A DNA stretch of 64,000 bases, from assembly GCA_046047615.1 (NCBI GenBank), contig JBJOHO010000083.1:1-64000 (forward strand), in the 5' to 3' direction. Source of the stretch: ZC4RG30 sp046047615 (GTDB lineage: Bacteria > Pseudomonadota > Gammaproteobacteria > Steroidobacterales > Steroidobacteraceae). The notes under the pieces were generated by a model. That model was not told the origin of the DNA and ran no database searches. It worked only from the letters and a program-made list of their open reading frames with translations. Both the position numbers and the translations under genes were made by a program. Positions 62,311 to 64,000 of the stretch are shown here, in pieces (the first letter of the stretch is position 1; every line of letters starts with the position of its first letter).

Positions 62311-63408
62311 GTGAAGGACTCCTTCGACCTGCTGCACCACCTGCCGCCGGCCCATACGTCCGCCGGGCTGCTGAGCCTCGCTGCCGTGATCGCGGGCACC
62401 CTGCTGACCGTACGCCTCGCGCTGTTGCTGCTGGAGCGGCTTGCCGGCGGTGCGCCGGCGACGTGGCTGGGGCGCCGTGCCTGGCGGATCACGCTGTTGC
62501 TCTCCGCGCTGCTGGTGTCCACGCTGGTGGGCTGGTCGAGCTGGGTGGCTGACCACCTCGACCGCTTCGACCTCATCCCGGGCCGCACGGAGTTCACGCT
62601 CTGGTCGCTGATCAAGGGACTGTTCGTCGTCACCCTGTTCGTGTTCGCGGCCAGCGTCCTGTCGCGCGCGATCGAACGCCGCGTAATGCGCGTGGAAGAG
62701 CTGGCGCTCTCGACCCGCATTGGCATCGGCAAGTTCGCCTACTTCATCCTGATGACGCTGGGCGTGCTGGTGGGCGTCAATGCCGCCGGCGTCGATCTCA
62801 CCGCACTCACCGTGCTGACGGGCGCGGTCGGCATCGGTCTGGGTTTCGGCCTGCAGGCCATCGCCAGCAATTTCGTCAGTGGCTTCGTGCTGCTGATGGA
62901 CAAGTCCATCAAGCCAGGCGATGTGATCAGCTTCACCGGACACACCGGCACGAGCACCGAGAACTTCGGCTGGGTGCAGGAATTGCGCGGCCGCTACGTC
63001 GTGGTCCGCGACCGCGACGGCGTCGAGACCCTGGTCCCCAACCAGAACCTGATCACGAACCCGGTGATCAACTGGAGCTACTCCGACTGCCGGGTGCGCC
63101 TGCGCCTGCCGGTGCGCATCAGCTACCAGGACGACCCGGAACTGGCCCTCGGCGTGCTGATCGAGGCCGCCTACTGCAGCCCTCGGGTGTTGCACGATCC
63201 GGAGGCGGTCTCGCGCCTCATGCATTTCGGCGACCATGGCATCGAGCTGGAACTGCGCTTCTGGATCGCCGACCCGCAGAATGGCGTCAACAACATCCGC
63301 TCGGAAGTGAACCGCTCGATCTGGCAGCACTTCAAGCGCCATGGCATCACCATCCCGGTGGCCCAGCGCGACATCCGCATGGTCACCGTCAGGGGGGGTG
63401 GCGCGTGA
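62311..63408 (+). CDS. MscS-family mechanosensitive channel
   Basis: 365 residues from a GTG at 62311. Membrane helices (about residues 20-60, 75-95, 105-130, 145-170) lead to the pore helix GAVGIGLGFGLQAIASNFVS and the MscS beta domain SIKPGDVISFTGHTG, followed by VPNQNLITNPVINWSYSD. It opens under membrane tension to release solutes. Longer at the N-terminus than E. coli MscS (286). Its stop overlaps the next gene (GTGA). Confidence 0.94.
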   Translation: MKDSFDLLHHLPPAHTSAGLLSLAAVIAGTLLTVRLALLLLERLAGGAPATWLGRRAWRITLLLSALLVSTLVGWSSWVADHLDRFDLIPGRTEFTLWSLIKGLFVVTLFVFAASVLSRAIERRVMRVEELALSTRIGIGKFAYFILMTLGVLVGVNAAGVDLTALTVLTGAVGIGLGFGLQAIASNFVSGFVLLMDKSIKPGDVISFTGHTGTSTENFGWVQELRGRYVVVRDRDGVETLVPNQNLITNPVINWSYSDCRVRLRLPVRISYQDDPELALGVLIEAAYCSPRVLHDPEAVSRLMHFGDHGIELELRFWIADPQNGVNNIRSEVNRSIWQHFKRHGITIPVAQRDIRMVTVRGGGA

Positions 63409-63815
63409 AGCCATGGCCGGTCCCGGAGGGCGACCTGTCGCTGGAGTTCGTGCGTGGCGCAGGACCTGGCGGGCAGAACGTCAACAAGGTGGCCACCACG
63501 GCGCAGTTGCGCTTCGATGTGCGCGGCAACCGCACATTGCCGGAGGACGTGAAGACGCGGCTTCGGACCCTCGCGGGGCGTCGCCTGACCGACGACGACG
63601 CCATCCTCATCATCGCCCGCAACCACCGCACGCAGGAAGGCAACCGCCGCGAGGCACTCGGGCGCTTGCAGGCCCTGGTCGAGGCTGCTGCCGTCGCGCC
63701 GCGACCGCGCCGGCCGACGAGGCCCACGCGGGCCTCCCGCGAGAAGCGCCTGCAGGGCAAGGCGCGCGATGCCAGCGTCAAGCGCCTGCGGCGGGCACCG
63801 CGCAACGGCGACTGA
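63405..63815 (+). CDS. arfB: Alternative ribosome-rescue factor ArfB
   Basis: 136 residues from a GTG at 63405. The peptidyl-tRNA hydrolysis motif is VRGAGPGGQNVNKVAT (GGQ), and the C-terminal tail is basic (RASREKRLQGKARDASVKRL), which in ArfB enters the empty mRNA channel of stalled ribosomes. It lacks the other domains of RF1/RF2. Coupled to the MscS gene and convergent with the sulfatase. Confidence 0.93.
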   Translation: MKPWPVPEGDLSLEFVRGAGPGGQNVNKVATTAQLRFDVRGNRTLPEDVKTRLRTLAGRRLTDDDAILIIARNHRTQEGNRREALGRLQALVEAAAVAPRPRRPTRPTRASREKRLQGKARDASVKRLRRAPRNGD

Positions 63816-63827
63816 GGTCGCCGACCC

Positions 63828-64000
63828 TCAGTAACGGTCCGCCAGCGTCTTCTGCGAGCGGTTGTCCCAGGTGGCGCTCTCCGGCGGATAGGGGATCATC
63901 TGCGCGTTCCACGCGTCCCACTCGGCACGCAATGCCGCGAACACGTCGGCATGCTTGTCCTTGAGGTTGCCCCGCTCCTGCGGATCGGCATCGACATCGA
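63828..64000 (-). CDS. C-terminal end of a probable sulfatase
   Basis: Only the last 57 codons are in the window; the gene continues beyond base 64000. The reading frame ends at a TGA at 63828-63830. DVDADPQERGNLKDKHADVF and then EWDAWNAQMIPYPPESATW closely resemble the end of arylsulfatase-family proteins (D-x-DPxExxNL followed by WNxxMxPxPP). It is too short to say which sulfatase. 12 bases from the arfB stop. Confidence 0.72.
   Translation of the reverse strand, partial: DVDADPQERGNLKDKHADVFAALRAEWDAWNAQMIPYPPESATWDNRSQKTLADRY

Noticed and set aside
63816..63826. GGTCG-C-CGACC palindrome between arfB and the sulfatase end as a terminator
   Set aside because: The stem is only five bases and has no T-run.

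Overview
The window is a G+C-rich (roughly two thirds G+C by eye), densely coded bacterial chromosome segment. Conserved gene orders (accB-accC-prmA-DUF3426-dusB-fis-purH-purD; rhlB divergent from trxA-rho; groES-groEL with a CIRCE-like operator) point to a gammaproteobacterium of the xanthomonad/Nevskiales/Steroidobacterales type. That placement is inference from synteny and protein style, not a database match. No tRNA, rRNA, IS element, integrase, CRISPR array or prophage gene was seen.

Layout. 1-984 is the 3' part of a tannase/feruloyl-esterase gene, followed by a small membrane protein. 1353-2741 (minus) is an exported protein of unknown function, divergent from a tight five-gene operon (2791-9947) encoding only exported proteins: redoxin-like, DUF1592 cytochrome-type, DUF1552, a metallo-beta-lactamase-fold protein and an ankyrin-repeat protein. 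9948-14247 (minus) holds a small exported protein, an aldehyde dehydrogenase with a clear terminator, and a TonB-dependent receptor. 14450-19054 is an envelope-lipid cassette (LAB_N protein, polyprenyl-phosphate-type GT2, two PAP2 phosphatases, an ArnT-like GT39), next to a PhoD-type phosphatase. 20860-23780 is an operon of two DoxX proteins, DUF805, a SnoaL-like protein and an esterase-713-like hydrolase. A lytic transglycosylase and an MFS transporter follow. 26714-32720 looks like a catabolic island: esterase, zinc alcohol dehydrogenase, SnoaL-like protein and aldehyde dehydrogenase, divergent from a carotenoid/stilbene-cleaving oxygenase that converges on a Rieske ferredoxin and DUF3297. 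Then come a class V aminotransferase, two DUF6644-like paralogues, a lipoprotein and an M20 peptidase.

From 36858 to about 49823 the content is housekeeping: groESL, dsbD-tlpA, accBC, prmA, DUF3426, dusB-fis and purHD. 49855-56720 is accessory again (SLC13 permease, serine hydrolase, two alpha/beta hydrolases, an outer-membrane barrel). 56814-60497 encodes Rho, thioredoxin and RhlB. The end holds a YrfG-like HAD phosphatase, a PHP phosphoesterase, DUF465, MscS, ArfB and the 3' end of a probable sulfatase running off the window.

Overlapping or abutting genes are very common (ATGA, GTGA and TGATG junctions), and several convergent pairs overlap or touch with no intrinsic terminator between them. 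No gene-free stretch exceeds 300 bases. The longest gaps are 58601-58856 (trxA/rhlB divergent region with a hairpin and T-run), 38795-39034 (groES promoter and CIRCE-like operator), 20639-20859 (candidate DoxX promoter), 14248-14449 (candidate receptor promoter) and 41605-41787 (short direct repeats upstream of accB).
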